From contig CALFLU010000013.1 of assembly GCA_937880125.1 (NCBI GenBank), forward strand, positions 1-13,370: a stretch of 13,370 nucleotides of DNA, in the 5' to 3' direction. Below, piece by piece: positions 12,434-13,370 of this stretch (its first letter is position 1; every line of letters begins with the position of its first letter). The translations under genes and the position numbers were made by a program. The notes under the pieces were generated by a model that saw only the letters and a list, made by a program, of their open reading frames with translations, was not told the origin of the DNA and ran no database searches. This DNA comes from an uncultured Eubacteriaceae bacterium. Lineage in GTDB: Bacteria; Bacillota; Clostridia; Eubacteriales; UBA1433.

Positions 12434-13370
12434 ATGAATCAGTCTATTCATGTAAGTGTCAAAGAACTGTATGATGTTGCCTACACCATTTTGCGCTCTT
12501 TCGGCATTTCGGAAGAATTGGCAAGGCGAGGGGCAAAAACGCTGAATGCTGCGGATGCGCGTGGGGTGGATTCTCACGGCGTGGCGCGTTTGACCTTTTA
12601 TGACAGAGCCATTGCCAGCGGGGAAATTAACAAAAACCCGAATATCCGACTCATTAACGAAACTCCGGTTTCAGCGTATTTTGATTTGGATTACGGCATG
12701 GGCATTGCCACGGCAGATATTGTCATGGATAAAGCCATTGAACTCGCAAAAAAAAGCGGTGTGGGCATTGCAACAGGCATCGGCGGCCATCACTTTGGTG
12801 TGGCAGGGCATTTTGCATTGAAGGCGGCAGAACAGAACTTGATCGGTTTTGCATGTGCCCCTTCGTTGTCCTTGGTTGCGCCCACGGGCGGAACAGAAAA
12901 ATTGTTGGGCAACAGCCCAAACAGCTTGGCGTTTCCCGCAGGGCATACCACACCGGGCATGATGATGGATATGGCTTCCACCATGGTGGCGGGCGGCAAG
13001 ATTCAAATGGCCATTCGCAAAGGTGAAAATGTGCCCTTGGGTTGGATATTAAATGAAAAAGGTGAAGATACCCAGGACCCGCGCGAGTTTGAAGACCAAG
13101 CAACGGGAAAAATATTGGGATCCCTCTTGCCTATGGCAGGACCCAAGGGCTACTGTATCATTGTGATGATTGAGCTGTTGGCATCCATCTTGTCAGGGGC
13201 AAAGACAGGGCCCAACCTTGTGGGCGGCGGAAGGGGAATCGGCTTTTTCATGGCGGCAATTGATCCGCAGATTATTCGTCCTCTGCAAGAGTTGAAAACA
13301 GATTTGGATAACTATTATCGGATGATTAAAGACTCCGAAAAAAAAGACGGTGTAGAAGAAATTTATCTGC
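12434..13370 (+). CDS. Malate/L-lactate dehydrogenase-family NAD(P)-dependent oxidoreductase (Ldh_2), 3' truncated
   Basis: The reading frame stays open to the window end, giving 312 codons of a family usually near 340-360 residues. Family marks: 'DARGVDSHGVARL' (41-53) with the catalytic histidine H48, 'GGHHFGVAGHFA' (117-128), 'LLGNSPNSLAFPA' (157-169), 'DMASTMVAGGKI' (179-190), 'GPKGY' (236-240) and 'SGAKTGP' (254-260). Members reduce or oxidise 2-oxo/2-hydroxy acids (malate, lactate, sulfolactate, ureidoglycolate, diketogulonate), and the exact substrate cannot be told. The ATG has an excellent AGGAGG at 12423-12428. A promoter and a palindromic operator candidate lie directly upstream, and a divergent FCD-type GntR regulator points to induction by a small carboxylic acid (inference). 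Further pathway genes may follow beyond the window. Confidence 0.9.
   Translation, partial: MNQSIHVSVKELYDVAYTILRSFGISEELARRGAKTLNAADARGVDSHGVARLTFYDRAIASGEINKNPNIRLINETPVSAYFDLDYGMGIATADIVMDKAIELAKKSGVGIATGIGGHHFGVAGHFALKAAEQNLIGFACAPSLSLVAPTGGTEKLLGNSPNSLAFPAGHTTPGMMMDMASTMVAGGKIQMAIRKGENVPLGWILNEKGEDTQDPREFEDQATGKILGSLLPMAGPKGYCIIVMIELLASILSGAKTGPNLVGGGRGIGFFMAAIDPQIIRPLQELKTDLDNYYRMIKDSEKKDGVEEIYL

Overview
The window looks like chromosomal DNA of an anaerobic or microaerobic Bacillota (Clostridia- or Negativicutes-like; inference). The basis is the gene order rel–dtd–MBL hydrolase–hemZ–(T-box)–hisS–aspS, a T-box leader, strong Shine-Dalgarno sites with sigma-A-type promoters, a DUF512–der pair, and a PerR regulator next to a flavin reductase/rubredoxin protein. 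The first 33 bases are not genomic. They match the Illumina TruSeq read-2 adapter, so position 34 is effectively a raw contig end.

Layout. Positions 34-2763 hold a compact housekeeping run on the + strand: the 3' end of a RelA/SpoT-type (p)ppGpp synthetase gene, D-aminoacyl-tRNA deacylase (dtd), a glyoxalase-II-like metallo-hydrolase, and the radical-SAM protein HemZ. Positions 2756-3742 hold a pirin gene with its own promoter and a leader that may be folded. Positions 3753-7557 hold a perfect -10 promoter, a T-box leader, hisS, aspS and an RseC-family membrane protein gene, all overlapping or tightly spaced and closed by an intrinsic terminator. Positions 7591-10256 hold an extended -10 promoter, a PDZ/radical-SAM-like DUF512 gene and the ribosome-assembly GTPase gene der. 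Positions 10267-11420 hold a PerR-type regulator whose promoter contains a near-consensus Per box, followed after one base by a flavin reductase–rubredoxin fusion, and a terminator shared with the convergent gene. Positions 11419-13370 hold a divergent pair: a GntR/FadR-type (FCD) regulator on the - strand and a malate/L-lactate dehydrogenase-family gene on the + strand that runs off the window. Their roughly 300-bp intergenic region carries two good promoters and several candidate operator repeats.

How the parts fit. The first two thirds concern translation: tRNA proofreading, aminoacylation controlled by uncharged tRNA, ribosome assembly and the stringent response. The perR–flavorubredoxin pair looks like an oxygen/peroxide defence unit that regulates itself. 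The last pair looks like a locally regulated 2-hydroxy/2-oxo-acid catabolic unit. I see no CRISPR array, tRNA, rRNA, insertion sequence or phage gene. Most of the window is conserved core genome. The points most worth checking are the regulatory RNAs and operators (T-box specifier and acceptor-end bulge, pirin leader, Per box, GntR intergenic region) and the short rubredoxin domain.
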